A stretch of 64,000 nt of DNA from Sphingopyxis sp. PAMC25046 (GTDB lineage Bacteria; Pseudomonadota; Alphaproteobacteria; Sphingomonadales; Sphingomonadaceae), in the NCBI RefSeq assembly GCF_004795895.1, contig NZ_CP039250.1:3224001-3288000 (forward strand), read 5' to 3'. The notes beneath the pieces were generated by a model. It ran no database searches and was not told the origin of the DNA. It worked only from the letters and a program-made list of their open reading frames with translations. Numbering within the stretch: position 1 is the first letter of the stretch; each line of letters begins with the position of its first letter. Shown here piece by piece: positions 35,605 to 45,012 of this stretch. The position numbers were made by a program, and so were the translations under genes.

Positions 35605-35619
35605 GAAACCCTCGGAAAT

Positions 35620-36693
35620 TCAACGAATGGCATAACGCTCGAAAATCGCGTCGAGTCGCCGCTCGTGCCGTTCCGACAATTCGACGCGGCGGCGCGTGAA
35701 GTCCGCGACGCGATCGGGCATATAGGCGTCGAGCGTCGCGTCGAAGGCCTTCAACTCGTCGGCGAACGCCGCATATTCGTCCTTATACGCCTGCTTGTAC
35801 CCCTCGCGCATGTCGAGAAATGTCCAGTCGGTCCGGTGAACATGTGGGTCCCAGCTGTTGCGAACCTGTTTCAGCGCGCGTTCTGCATTGCGTAGCCGGA
35901 TCTGCGCCGCGCGCGTTTCGGCATCGCCCAGCGGTGCGATGAAATCATCGACCAGCGGCGCCGGCTGAAATTCGGGAGACCCCAGTGGCGCGATGTAACC
36001 GTCGGCTTTTGCGGCCTCACGGGCGTGATAGCGCTGCCACGCGCGTTCGAGCGCGCGACGCGCCTCGACCACGCGGCGCACCGCATCTTCCAGCCGGGCG
36101 TGCATCACATCGTCGGGCGCATTCACGACGACGATCTGTTCGAACTCCCTCGTCAGCGTGTCGATCTCCGCGACGGCGGTCTCGATCTCGGCCAGATCCG
36201 CCGGGGCGCTCCGGCGCGACACCGCAAAAGCACGCATCGCGCCCGCATAGTGCCGCGTGGCGTCGCGATAGTCGCCAACCGCCTGCAACTGCTCGCCCTC
36301 ATCGTCCGACGCGCGTTCGATCCGCCGACGCAGCCGTTCCGCGTCGTTGAGGTGCAAATCCGCCAGGATCGCATCGGGGCCTCCCGCGTCGGCCGGTTCC
36401 TCGATCTCGACGGGGACCACCGCGCCGCCGCCTCCGCTGTGGCGTGCCATCAACGCATTCATCCGCCGCACGACCGCCAGGCATTCCTCGGGGTCGCTTT
36501 CAGCCAGCTCCGATGCTTCGTCATATAGCGCCTGAAGCTCGTCCGGTACCTGATACGGCACGTCGCCGGGCAGCTGCGACACTGCTTCTGCCGCTGACTG
36601 GAGCGGGTCTTCGCACGCGCGCGCCATCGCACTCGCCGGCACCAGCGCAAACGAAACGGCGGTGGCCACAAGGCCGTACCGGCTTATCAGCAT
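35620..36693 (-). CDS. Exported coiled-coil protein, unknown
   Basis: 357 residues from the ATG at 36693, which gives a proper signal peptide (GLVATAVSFALVPASAMA). The mature part is almost all helix with coiled-coil heptads (LEDAVRRVVEARRALERAWQ, RIRLRNAERALKQ-type). A short internal repeat, GYIAPLGSPE and DFIAPLGDAE, lies about 30 residues apart. No enzyme motif. An envelope scaffold or adaptor is plausible. It is 19 bases downstream of the DUF3617 gene in the LytTR-box unit. Confidence 0.72.
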   Translation of the reverse strand: MLISRYGLVATAVSFALVPASAMARACEDPLQSAAEAVSQLPGDVPYQVPDELQALYDEASELAESDPEECLAVVRRMNALMARHSGGGGAVVPVEIEEPADAGGPDAILADLHLNDAERLRRRIERASDDEGEQLQAVGDYRDATRHYAGAMRAFAVSRRSAPADLAEIETAVAEIDTLTREFEQIVVVNAPDDVMHARLEDAVRRVVEARRALERAWQRYHAREAAKADGYIAPLGSPEFQPAPLVDDFIAPLGDAETRAAQIRLRNAERALKQVRNSWDPHVHRTDWTFLDMREGYKQAYKDEYAAFADELKAFDATLDAYMPDRVADFTRRRVELSERHERRLDAIFERYAIR

Positions 36694-36712
36694 CGCCGCG
36701 ATACCCGTTCCG

Positions 36713-37171
36713 TCAGGCCGCCTCGGCGGGGCAGGCCGGTGATACGAACTCCCCCACCTGACGCGTACGAATGACGTGCGTTTCGCCATTCAGCTCCATT
36801 TCCATCGTGCCTTCGACATCGAAGGATTCCTTCTGGAACGTCCCCTCGATATTAAGTCGGCTGCCCGACGGATGCCGCGCCGCGACCTCGATCATGCCGC
36901 CCGACATGCGGTTGGTGTCGACCGTCCAGCCGTCCTCGATCGTGCCCGGCACGGCAAAACGCCCCGCCGCGACGTCCGCCGCGCCGATACACCGTTCGTC
37001 TTGATGATCGACGTCGCCGGTCTGGACGACGCGGTACAGGCCTGCGCGCAGCGGTTCACCGCTCGCGCTCAGCGTCGATCGCTCGCTCGCGTCATCGTTC
37101 TTGGCCGTGCTGCACCCGGCCAGCAACAGAACACCGCCTACGATCAACAGGGCCTTGGATGGCTTCAGCAT
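36713..37171 (-). CDS. DUF3617-like lipoprotein
   Basis: 152 residues from the ATG at 37171. Lipobox LLLAGC at residues 15-20. The body has the DUF3617 arrangement: EPLRAGLYRVVQTGD, a Cys early (DERCIGAA) and a beta-rich end (SFDVEGTMEMELNGETHVI) with a final Cys. Outer-membrane lipoprotein by prediction; family function unknown. Overlaps the end of the 37165-37476 gene by seven bases, so coupled. Confidence 0.82.
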   Translation of the reverse strand: MLKPSKALLIVGGVLLLAGCSTAKNDDASERSTLSASGEPLRAGLYRVVQTGDVDHQDERCIGAADVAAGRFAVPGTIEDGWTVDTNRMSGGMIEVAARHPSGSRLNIEGTFQKESFDVEGTMEMELNGETHVIRTRQVGEFVSPACPAEAA

Positions 37172-37476
37172 TTCGGCTTTTCTGCCGGCGGAGCCATGCG
37201 ATTGGTGGCATCGGCGACGTCGATCGCGGTGTTCGCGGCCGAATTGACAAGCGCACCGCCCGTGCCCGCCTTGCCCGCGACAACGCTGACGAGACCCGAA
37301 CTGCGCGCCGCCCGCAGCAGTCCGCCCAAGCCCTTCTTTTTCTTCTTGCACGCCTTGGGCGGGGCGACTTGCTCGGGCGCCGCAGCCGTCGCCGGTTGCT
37401 CGTCGGTGGGGGTCGCAGCCGAAGCAGGTGCGACAAGGGCAAGTGCGGGCAGAGCTACCCAGAATACAGGTTTCAT
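37165..37476 (-). CDS. Small exported protein with poly-lysine stretch
   Basis: 103 residues with a signal peptide (VALPALALVAPASAATP). A low-complexity Ala/Pro linker and a KACKKKKKG stretch follow, then a glycine-rich amphipathic region (LVSVVAGKAGTGGALVNSA) and a C-terminal Cys. First gene of the minus-strand unit that continues to 34891. A pair of LytTR-type boxes lies 111-141 bases upstream. Function unknown; the glycine-rich helix might insert in membranes. Confidence 0.7.
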   Translation of the reverse strand: MKPVFWVALPALALVAPASAATPTDEQPATAAAPEQVAPPKACKKKKKGLGGLLRAARSSGLVSVVAGKAGTGGALVNSAANTAIDVADATNRMAPPAEKPKC

Positions 37477-37586
37477 TGCTATCTCCTGTGATGATCGGGA
37501 TCAGCGGACGGCGGTACATCAAGCCCTACCAGTCACGCCGGACGGGTCTCGCCTGCCCTGCCCGGCCGCGCGACATAAGCACGTGC

Positions 37587-37617
37587 GCGACGAACGGCGG
37601 AACGATGCGACGAGCGG
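37587..37617 (-). promoter_or_regulatory. LytTR/AlgR-type box pair upstream of the 37476 operon
   Basis: GCGACGAACGG (37587-37597) and GCGACGAGCGG (37607-37617) are 11-bp direct repeats 20 bases apart. On the minus strand they read CCGCTCGTCGC and CCGTTCGTCGC; the latter contains the exact AlgR core CCGTTCGTC. They precede the 37476 start by 111 bases in the direction of transcription. Confidence 0.75.
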
Positions 37618-37630
37618 GCGAACAAAGAAG

Positions 37631-37658
37631 CCCCGGCCGCACCTGGGTGCGACCGGGG
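37631..37658 (-). terminator. Rho-independent terminator of the autotransporter gene
   Basis: 13-bp stem with one mismatch (CCCCGGCCGCACC with GGTGCGACCGGGG), followed on the minus strand by TTCTTTGTT. It lies 50 bases past the autotransporter stop at 37708. Confidence 0.65.
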
Positions 37659-37707
37659 TCAAGGGCCGGGACGTCGAACCAGACGCGCCGGCGACGGAAA
37701 AGGGTGA

Positions 37708-40700
37708 TCAGAACCGGATCGACAGGCCGCCGGAGAAAGTTCCGCGATCATTGTTCGCAAGGTCGCGGCTATAGCCGACATTGACCCGCACCGACGGCGC
37801 CAGATCGATCGACGCGCCCGCGGCAAGATTGGCCGCGCTGCGGTCGAGCCGCGCGCCGTCGACGCGCATTCCCGCACCCGGCGCACCCGTGAAGCCGCCG
37901 GTCGCACTGGCCGACATGCCGTCGAGCGCGAAGCGATAGCCCATCTCGATATAGGGCGTAAAAGCCGTGCCGCCCGCATCCATAGTCGACGAGAGCTGCA
38001 ACGCGACGTCGCCATAAAGGCCGCGCATACGCTTTTCGTCGATCGACAGGGCAAAGGCACCCGCACCGCTTTCGACCACCGTATCGCGCTTGGTATCAAC
38101 ATAAGTCAGGCCCACGCGCGGCGCGAACCGAATGTCGCCCAGCGCCACGCCATAATCGACGGTCAGGTCGGCAACCCAGCTGTCGAGGTCGTAACGGCCG
38201 ACCGCGTCGGACGAGGGCGCGGCGAGCAGCGAGCGGGTCGTCGTCGCATCCGAACCGACGCGCGCAATCATCGCGTGCATCCCCAACCCGCCAAGCCGCG
38301 CATTGGCATAGGCGCCGATCGCGAAGCCGTCGGCCTTTGTCCTGGCGCCCAGCGCACCCAGGCTCTGCCGCGTGTCGAGCGAGCCGATGAACAGGCCGGC
38401 CTGGCTGTTTTCATCGAAACCATAGCCGATGCCGCCATAGACGCCGTCGGTGCTGCTGTGTCCGCCCGATGCGCCGGTCCGCGCGCTTCCGCGCAGCTTG
38501 CCGTCGCCCATCGCCGCTTGCCCAAACAGGAACAGGCCATCGCGCTTCGGCGCAAAGGCGACCATCTGGCGCGTGCTCGCCGACAGCGTCAGCGCCGCAT
38601 CGGCACCGATATGGAGCGCGGAGGCATAGGCTTCACCCGTGAGCTGTGCAAAGGCGGTCTGGTTCGCACGGCCCTCGGCATCGGTCAGCACGTTCAGCGC
38701 GTCGGTATAGGCCTGCACGCCATAACCGCCGCGCAGCACCTGGTTCGAATAATCGATGCTGGTCCGCACGTTCGACGGATAGTCGGCGTCATTTTCGAAC
38801 TCGCTGCGGATTTGCAGGCGGTTGCCGTTCTGGACGACGAAGCCAAAGATCGTGGCGGACTTGTTGATCGTGGTGAAGCGACCCTCGATCCCGCCTTCGG
38901 CCACGACTAGGTCGAGCAGCTCGCCCGGTGCCCCTTGCAGCACGCCGGTGATGTCGACCGCCGCACCCTGTTCGATCGTCATCGTCCCCGAAATGTTCAA
39001 GAGGTCGCTGACCGTCGGCGTCAGTTCAAGGAGCAGGTTCGATCCGGTGCGGAACATCACATCGCCATTCACCATCATCGTGCCGGGCGACGCGCCCGGT
39101 GACAGCGTGCCGCGCACGTCGATATCGGCATTGACGATGCCCGCCGACCCGAAGGTCGCGCCCGTCCCGACAAGGATTGCCGACGATGAGGTGATCGTCG
39201 TGCCCGCCTGACCGATCAGGCGGCCGCCGGTGATCGAAATGCCGTCCCAGCTCGTATCGTCGGTGAGTGACACCACGCCGCCACTGACCGCGAGCCTTTC
39301 GAAGTCGGACACTTCGTCGCCGCTGAATGCGAGCGGGTTCTCATAGGTCGATGTCGTGCGAAGCTCGATCGTGTCGCTCCCAGCCCCGCCCGAATAGCTG
39401 TTGGCCGGATCGAAATTGGCGAGGATCAAACGGTCGTCGCCTGCGCCCAGATCGACATCGCCGACAAGCGAGCCCAGCACCGCGAGCGTGTCGCTACCCG
39501 CTCCGCCGATCACCGGCGCGGTCAGCGTCGTTCCCGCGACGATCGTCGTCTGCCCGCCGTCGATCGACACCGAGTCAAAGGCCGAGTCGAGATCGATCCG
39601 CAATTCCCCCGCCCCCGAGCTTGCGAGCCGCTCGAAATTGGTCGCGCCGACCGACGACAGCGTGCGCACCGTTCCTTCGCCTTGGTTGAGCTGGAGCAGG
39701 TCGTCGCCGTCGCCGCCGTCAACTCCGCCGACAACGGTCGCGCCGCTGGCGAGAAGGAAGCGGTTGTCGCCGGACCCGAAGGTGACGCCCTCGACCGACG
39801 TCAGGCTGCTGCCCGCTCCGACCTCGAGCGCGCCGTCGATGCCGACGGTCTGGAAGCTATAGGCGCCACCGAGCAGCGCCAGCGTGCCCGGCCCCTCGGA
39901 CTCCAGATCCTCGAAATTCTGGATCTGCGATGCGATGACCGTGCGGCTTTCGTCGTCGCCCGACTGGATACGGAGCAGGTCGCGGCCTTCGCCACCGTTG
40001 ACCGTGCCGTCGAACGCCGCGCCCGACGCGATGATCAGCTCATTGTCCGATCCGTCGAAATTGACCGTCTGTCCGGCGCCCAGATTGCCGAGCGTCAGCT
40101 GGGCCTCGCCCGAAATGTTGGCGACCTCGAACCCGTTCATACCGTTGATCGTCGATGCGTTGGTGAGCGTCAGATTGAGCGTGTCGTTGCCCGCCCCACC
40201 GTCGAGCGCGCCCGACAGCACACCCGCCAGCGTCAGGTTCAGCACATCGTCACCGCCGCCGAGATTCACGCCGCCCGCCAGCGTGCCCGTTACAGTCACG
40301 ACATTGTTGCTGTCGTCGCCGACGATATTCTGGATCGTGCCCGTGCCGTCGTTGAGGATCAGGTTCGCGCCGTCGAGCAGTTCGATGGTGTCGATGTCCT
40401 GGTCGAGCGTGACGTTGATCGTTCCCTGCCCGCGCGCGGCATAGGATTCGAACCCGGTCAGCCCGCTCGGCAGATTGCCCGTGTCGCCGGCAAGCAGGAA
40501 TTCGAACGTGTCGATGCCCTCGCCGCCGTCGAGCAGGCCCTCGATGACGCTGCCTGCGCGCGCGACATAGCGGTCATTGCCCGCGCCCAGCAGTACGTCA
40601 CCCTGGATCGTGCCCGAATTGACGACGATGTCGTCGCCCGCCCCCAGATCGACGCTGCCCGCGATCGTGCCATTGTTGGTGATGCGTTCGGCCCCGTCGC

Positions 40701-43575
40701 TGCCGGTGAAGGTTACACCGCCCTGGCTGCTGACCGTGTCGCCCGCATCGACCTGAACCGAAATATTGGCAAGGCCGACGGTATCGACGTCAAAATCGCC
40801 GACGATCGACAGGATTCCGGTGCCCTGCTGCGCGCCCGCCAGCCCTTCGATCCGCTCGAACTGGCGATATTTGGCAGCGTGGAGCCGACCATTTTCGCTG
40901 CCGCTGCCGTCGATCAGCAGCGTATCGGTGCCGTCGCCGCCGAAAGCCGTTCCGGTCAGCGTCCCGCCGAGCGCGAAAACATAGGTGTCATCGCCCTCGC
41001 CCATCCGCACATCGCCCTCGACCGTGCCGCGATTCTCGAAGCGGTCGTCGCCATCGGCTAGGTCGATATTGCCGATGATATTGCCTTCGTTGACGATCTC
41101 ATCGGTGGTGCCATAGGTCTGGATGGCACTCGCCACGGTGCGATCCAGATCGGCGTCCGTGAGCGCCGACGGCATGTCCATCGCGGTTCGACGCACGCTT
41201 TCGTTGCGTGGCAAAACCGTATCGGTGCCGCTGCTGCGGATCGTGCCGCTGTTCGTCATGCGAAAGTGGGCGCGCCCCGCGCCGTCGGGATTGTCGGCGT
41301 GGACCAGCACGGCAACCGACCCGGCACCCGTCGCATCGATCGCTCCCTCGTTGTCCAGTTCGACGATAGCATTGTCGCCGCGCAGATGGGCGCCAAAGCC
41401 ATAGGCAAGCCCGGTACCGCCATCGATCCCCGTGCTGCCCCCATTCGCGCGAATCATGCCGCTGTTGCGAACCGACGCCACGGTTTCGGGGTCGCTACCC
41501 GATGCGCTGCCGTTGGCAATGAGTGTCAGGCCGCTGCCGCCCGCGCCGCTGCCTTCGATCGTGCCGCTGTTGTCGATGTCGATCGACATCGCCTCGATCC
41601 GCGCGCCGCCGTCGGTGCGGCTTTGCGCGCTGATCTCGCCGTCATTGTCGAGTTCGACCCGCGCGCGCGAACGGACGTTGAGCGCAATTGCGGAATCGTT
41701 GCGTGCGTCACCCGCCAGATTGCGGATGCGCCCATCGGCACCATTCGAAATGCGCGCGATATGATCGCCCTTATCGAGGAAGATGTTGACCGTGTTCGAT
41801 GTGACCGAGGTCGATTCGATGTCGCCGGTGTTGACGAAATTCAGCTCGTCACCGCTCGCATCTTCGTCGGCGTCGATCGTGACGCCGAACGCACCGGCGA
41901 GCCGGCCTTCGTTGCGGATGGTGCCGCCGGCGCTTTCAGACCATAGCGCATAGTTGGCGGCGGTCACGTTGCCGCGATTGACGAAGGTGCCGTTGCCCGC
42001 GACATTCGCGATGTCGCGGATGAACACGCCGTAATTGACGCCCACAACCGTGATGTCGGCGTCGTTGACGACGGTGCCGTCGCCGATGATGTGCAGGCCG
42101 TTCTCAAGCGCGCCCTCGGCCGTCACAGTAACGACCGTATCGGTCCCTGCCGCCTCAATGCCGTGCATTTCGAAGCCGGTGCGGCCATTGGCGTTGAGTG
42201 AGCCGTTCGCCAGGGCAATGGTACCGCTCTCGGAAAAGGAGCGCCCATAGGCGTCGTGATCGCCATCGCCGCCATCGATCGCGCCGGTCACCGCGCCATT
42301 CCCCTTGTCCAGATAGATGTCGTTGCCGCCGCCAAGGTCGATATCGCCGACGATCTGACCCTCGTTCACAATTACGTCGGTGCCGCTCACCCCCTGATAG
42401 GCTGTCGTGCTCGTGCCCGTGCTTTCGAACGCGCTACCGACACGGATCAATCCCTGCGCTCCGTTGCGCAACACGGTGGTCGAAGTGATCCCCTGAACCT
42501 GCACGGCAGCGCCGAACAGGCTGGAGATTTCGCCGTCATTCCGGATCAGCGTATCGCCGCGCGTGAAGATCGCGTCGCCCGACGCCTGAATCTTGCCGAC
42601 CTGGCCGCCGTTGCGCCGGTTGACGATTGTCGCGTCGGTTGCATCGATCGCGTTCGCGTTGGTGCCGCCCGCGGCGCGCGTGTTGATGCCGGAGATCGTG
42701 CCAAGATTATCGACCGAACTGCTGGTGCGGATCGCCGCCGATCCCGGGGCAGTGGTCAGCGAGGTTTCGCGAATCTGAACGGTAGAGCCGGCCTCCAGAT
42801 ATACAGTCGCGTTACCCGCGTTGAGGGCCGTTCCGCTCGTCGTGCTCACCGTAGCATTGCTCACGACGCCCACGGTGCCCGCGTTGCGAGCGTCGATCAG
42901 CGCATACTCACTGTTCGCCTGTCCGCTCTGATTTGCTCGAATGACAAGGTCGATTTTTCCGTCGCCCCCTTCGCCAAGCCCTCGCGATGTCGAGACGTCA
43001 CGAACCACGATGGCCGATCGACCTGGCGTGCCTGTCGTATTGACCACCGCATCGACATAAATCGTGCCGTCGCCGCCCAGGTTGAGCGTTTGCTCCATCT
43101 CGTTGTTCACGCCTGCTTCCGGTGCGGTGAGCGTCAGGATCGAATCATTGCCCGACGCTTCGTACCCAACCGAGCCAAACTCCTGCCCATTCTGGAGTCG
43201 CGCAGTGCCTTCGAAGACGCTGGCGGTCGCCTCGCCTTTCGCTAGGAGCCACAATTCGTCAACCGCGCCGAAAATCGTCAAGTCGCCGGTCAGCAGTTCC
43301 GGGCTCGTCGGCGTCGCGCCCAGATTGACGTCGCCCGTCGCCGAGTCCAGGCGCCCGCCGTCAAGGCCCAGGATGACGCGCGTTCCTGCGGCGCTCGTCG
43401 CAACATCGCCCTGCTGCGTCTGGCCTTCGGGTAAATAAACAAACTCATCCACCGTCTGCGCCTGTGCCGCCGAAGCCAGGATGATCGATATACCGGCGGC
43501 GCTCGCCAGCAACGACGTGCGGCTGGGCGCGCAGGAGACGCGGGGACGGGCGATGCGGGGGTGGGTGAGTTTCAC
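37708..43575 (-). CDS. Giant autotransporter with RTX-like repeats in the passenger
   Basis: 1955 residues from the GTG at 43575 (AAGG upstream), which gives a long signal peptide (LLASAAGISIILASAAQAQT). The passenger, about 45-1680, is a repetitive beta-helix (N-x-G-x-I units such as VRNSGMIRANGGS). From about residue 900 it changes to repeats of G-G-x-G-x-D-x-L (DGGAGNDTLNLTL, IGGAGSDTLAVLG), the RTX calcium-binding pattern. The C-terminal barrel, about 1690-1955, opens with GLFLFGQAAMGDG and ends in GGLSIRF. Surface display through the type Va route. A LytTR-type box pair lies 136 bases upstream, next to the divergent LytS/LytTR genes. Confidence 0.92.
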   Translation of the reverse strand: MKLTHPRIARPRVSCAPSRTSLLASAAGISIILASAAQAQTVDEFVYLPEGQTQQGDVATSAAGTRVILGLDGGRLDSATGDVNLGATPTSPELLTGDLTIFGAVDELWLLAKGEATASVFEGTARLQNGQEFGSVGYEASGNDSILTLTAPEAGVNNEMEQTLNLGGDGTIYVDAVVNTTGTPGRSAIVVRDVSTSRGLGEGGDGKIDLVIRANQSGQANSEYALIDARNAGTVGVVSNATVSTTSGTALNAGNATVYLEAGSTVQIRETSLTTAPGSAAIRTSSSVDNLGTISGINTRAAGGTNANAIDATDATIVNRRNGGQVGKIQASGDAIFTRGDTLIRNDGEISSLFGAAVQVQGITSTTVLRNGAQGLIRVGSAFESTGTSTTAYQGVSGTDVIVNEGQIVGDIDLGGGNDIYLDKGNGAVTGAIDGGDGDHDAYGRSFSESGTIALANGSLNANGRTGFEMHGIEAAGTDTVVTVTAEGALENGLHIIGDGTVVNDADITVVGVNYGVFIRDIANVAGNGTFVNRGNVTAANYALWSESAGGTIRNEGRLAGAFGVTIDADEDASGDELNFVNTGDIESTSVTSNTVNIFLDKGDHIARISNGADGRIRNLAGDARNDSAIALNVRSRARVELDNDGEISAQSRTDGGARIEAMSIDIDNSGTIEGSGAGGSGLTLIANGSASGSDPETVASVRNSGMIRANGGSTGIDGGTGLAYGFGAHLRGDNAIVELDNEGAIDATGAGSVAVLVHADNPDGAGRAHFRMTNSGTIRSSGTDTVLPRNESVRRTAMDMPSALTDADLDRTVASAIQTYGTTDEIVNEGNIIGNIDLADGDDRFENRGTVEGDVRMGEGDDTYVFALGGTLTGTAFGGDGTDTLLIDGSGSENGRLHAAKYRQFERIEGLAGAQQGTGILSIVGDFDVDTVGLANISVQVDAGDTVSSQGGVTFTGSDGAERITNNGTIAGSVDLGAGDDIVVNSGTIQGDVLLGAGNDRYVARAGSVIEGLLDGGEGIDTFEFLLAGDTGNLPSGLTGFESYAARGQGTINVTLDQDIDTIELLDGANLILNDGTGTIQNIVGDDSNNVVTVTGTLAGGVNLGGGDDVLNLTLAGVLSGALDGGAGNDTLNLTLTNASTINGMNGFEVANISGEAQLTLGNLGAGQTVNFDGSDNELIIASGAAFDGTVNGGEGRDLLRIQSGDDESRTVIASQIQNFEDLESEGPGTLALLGGAYSFQTVGIDGALEVGAGSSLTSVEGVTFGSGDNRFLLASGATVVGGVDGGDGDDLLQLNQGEGTVRTLSSVGATNFERLASSGAGELRIDLDSAFDSVSIDGGQTTIVAGTTLTAPVIGGAGSDTLAVLGSLVGDVDLGAGDDRLILANFDPANSYSGGAGSDTIELRTTSTYENPLAFSGDEVSDFERLAVSGGVVSLTDDTSWDGISITGGRLIGQAGTTITSSSAILVGTGATFGSAGIVNADIDVRGTLSPGASPGTMMVNGDVMFRTGSNLLLELTPTVSDLLNISGTMTIEQGAAVDITGVLQGAPGELLDLVVAEGGIEGRFTTINKSATIFGFVVQNGNRLQIRSEFENDADYPSNVRTSIDYSNQVLRGGYGVQAYTDALNVLTDAEGRANQTAFAQLTGEAYASALHIGADAALTLSASTRQMVAFAPKRDGLFLFGQAAMGDGKLRGSARTGASGGHSSTDGVYGGIGYGFDENSQAGLFIGSLDTRQSLGALGARTKADGFAIGAYANARLGGLGMHAMIARVGSDATTTRSLLAAPSSDAVGRYDLDSWVADLTVDYGVALGDIRFAPRVGLTYVDTKRDTVVESGAGAFALSIDEKRMRGLYGDVALQLSSTMDAGGTAFTPYIEMGYRFALDGMSASATGGFTGAPGAGMRVDGARLDRSAANLAAGASIDLAPSVRVNVGYSRDLANNDRGTFSGGLSIRF

Positions 43576-43607
43576 GGGTGGGGACCTTTTCAATGACCTG
43601 AATGGTT

Positions 43608-43636
43608 GCCGGAGCGCGCACACGGCACGCTCCGGC
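43608..43636. repeat. Inverted repeat in the autotransporter leader
   Basis: Perfect 9-bp arms GCCGGAGCG (43608-43616) and CGCTCCGGC (43628-43636), 33 bases upstream of the GTG. A similar hairpin lies at 47644-47681, at a matching distance from another box pair. Confidence 0.7.
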
Positions 43637-43710
43637 ATCACCACGCGACCGGGGAGTCCACATGGCGCACGGCGCATTGGCCGACCGACACCGCTACCGG
43701 GATAGGCGCC

Positions 43711-43741
43711 GCGACCAATGGCGTACTCACGCGATCAATGG
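43711..43741 (-). promoter_or_regulatory. LytTR/AlgR-type box pair between the autotransporter and the sensor kinase gene
   Basis: GCGACCAATGG (43711-43721) and GCGATCAATGG (43731-43741), 20 bases apart. On the minus strand they read CCATTGATCGC and CCATTGGTCGC towards the autotransporter. Also 138 bases before the kinase start, so it could serve both divergent promoters. Confidence 0.72.
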
Positions 43742-43878
43742 TCGCACCTCATCGAAAAAGAATCATGATTTGAACGCGATATATCGTCAGAAAATCAGCC
43801 GGCCATCAGGCCGCCATCATGGCTTTTGCGGCGCCGGCAATCCAAACCGCCACCCGTCATTGAACAGCGACGGGCACC

Positions 43879-45012
43879 ATGATTCAGCCATTTGCCGATT
43901 CCCATAAGTCAAAGCGCGCCGACGTGTCCGCCGCGGCGCATCCGTTGGTCTTCGCCATCTGGATCGCAAGCTATCTGGCGATCGACCTGATCATGTGGGC
44001 CGGTGGACGATCCACGCTGGTCAGCAATATCGTCATCAGCCTCCCGATGATGCTCACCGCTCCGCTCCTGACACTGGCGCTCGAATGGCTCCGGCGGCGG
44101 CTGCTGTTCGCCTTCGGCGCCATTCCGACGACGGTCGCCCTGATTCCGGCCGCTGTCGGCGCCGCGATGGTACAGGGATTGGTCGATTATTCCTCCGTCC
44201 GCGTTGCGGCGGCGATGCTGTTTCCCGACTGGCAGGCCTATGTCCCGACCGAGCACCGACAGTTCGGCTTCGGAATTTATGTCTATACGCTGCATTTCCT
44301 GTGCTGCCTGCTCGCCCTGACGCTCCTTCAGGCCCGGCATTCGGTCGAAGTCGCGGCCCGGCGGCATGACGAGGCGCTGGGCGCTCGGCGCCGCGCGGAG
44401 GCACAGGCGCTGCGCCTTCAGCTCAATCCGCATTTCCTGTTCAACGCGCTCAATTCGATCGCGGCGCTGGTCGCGACAGGGGGAAACCGCGTCGCCGATG
44501 CGATGATCTGCCGCCTCAGCGACTTCATGCGCGCGACGATGATGGGGGCCGCGGAAAGCGACGTCAGCCTGGCGAACGAAATCGCGACCACCGAATCCTA
44601 TCTGGCCATCGAACGGCTGCGCTTCGGCGATCGCCTGACCTTTGCTTTCAGCGTCGCGCCCGATGCGTGGGACGCCACCACCCCGCCGCTCATCCTTCAG
44701 CCGCTGGCCGAAAATGCCGTCAAACATGGCCTCGCGGCCCCGCACACCGCCATTCATGTCCAGACCGACGTCAAACGAACGGGCGACATGCTCGCCATTA
44801 CGGTCACCGACCGGCGCGTCGCCATGGGCGCCGATACGCCTCGGATCGCCCCCGACAGCACCGGGGTGGGCCTGGCCAATGTTCGGGATCGTGTGGCCTT
44901 GTTCGGTGCCGGCCGCGGGCATGTGGAAACCGAAGTCCTCGCCGACGGCTTTTGCGTCCGACTGGTCATTCCTTACCGGCGTTTCGCCGCACCTGCGGGG
45001 ACCCCGCAATGA
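43879..45012 (+). CDS. LytS/AlgZ-type sensor histidine kinase
   Basis: 377 residues. About four membrane helices in the first 150 residues form a small membrane sensor. The His_kinase (PF06580-type) domain at about 175-260 carries the phospho-acceptor in QLNPHFLFNALNSIAALVA. The ATPase domain follows with the N-box PLAENAVKHGLA and a late G-box GVGLANVRDRVALFG. Phosphorylates the LytTR regulator that starts on its stop codon (ATGA). The sensed signal is unknown. Confidence 0.93.
   Translation: MIQPFADSHKSKRADVSAAAHPLVFAIWIASYLAIDLIMWAGGRSTLVSNIVISLPMMLTAPLLTLALEWLRRRLLFAFGAIPTTVALIPAAVGAAMVQGLVDYSSVRVAAAMLFPDWQAYVPTEHRQFGFGIYVYTLHFLCCLLALTLLQARHSVEVAARRHDEALGARRRAEAQALRLQLNPHFLFNALNSIAALVATGGNRVADAMICRLSDFMRATMMGAAESDVSLANEIATTESYLAIERLRFGDRLTFAFSVAPDAWDATTPPLILQPLAENAVKHGLAAPHTAIHVQTDVKRTGDMLAITVTDRRVAMGADTPRIAPDSTGVGLANVRDRVALFGAGRGHVETEVLADGFCVRLVIPYRRFAAPAGTPQ

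Noticed and set aside
37491..37504. ATGATCGGGATCAG, FNR-box-like, just before the 37476 gene
   Set aside because: Both outer bases of the palindrome are lost and it lies only about 15 bases from the start codon, over the ribosome site.
39682..41061. 459-codon plus-strand open frame inside the autotransporter
   Set aside because: Mirror of the repetitive passenger; its regular Asp/Arg/Ala pattern comes from the repeats on the other strand.
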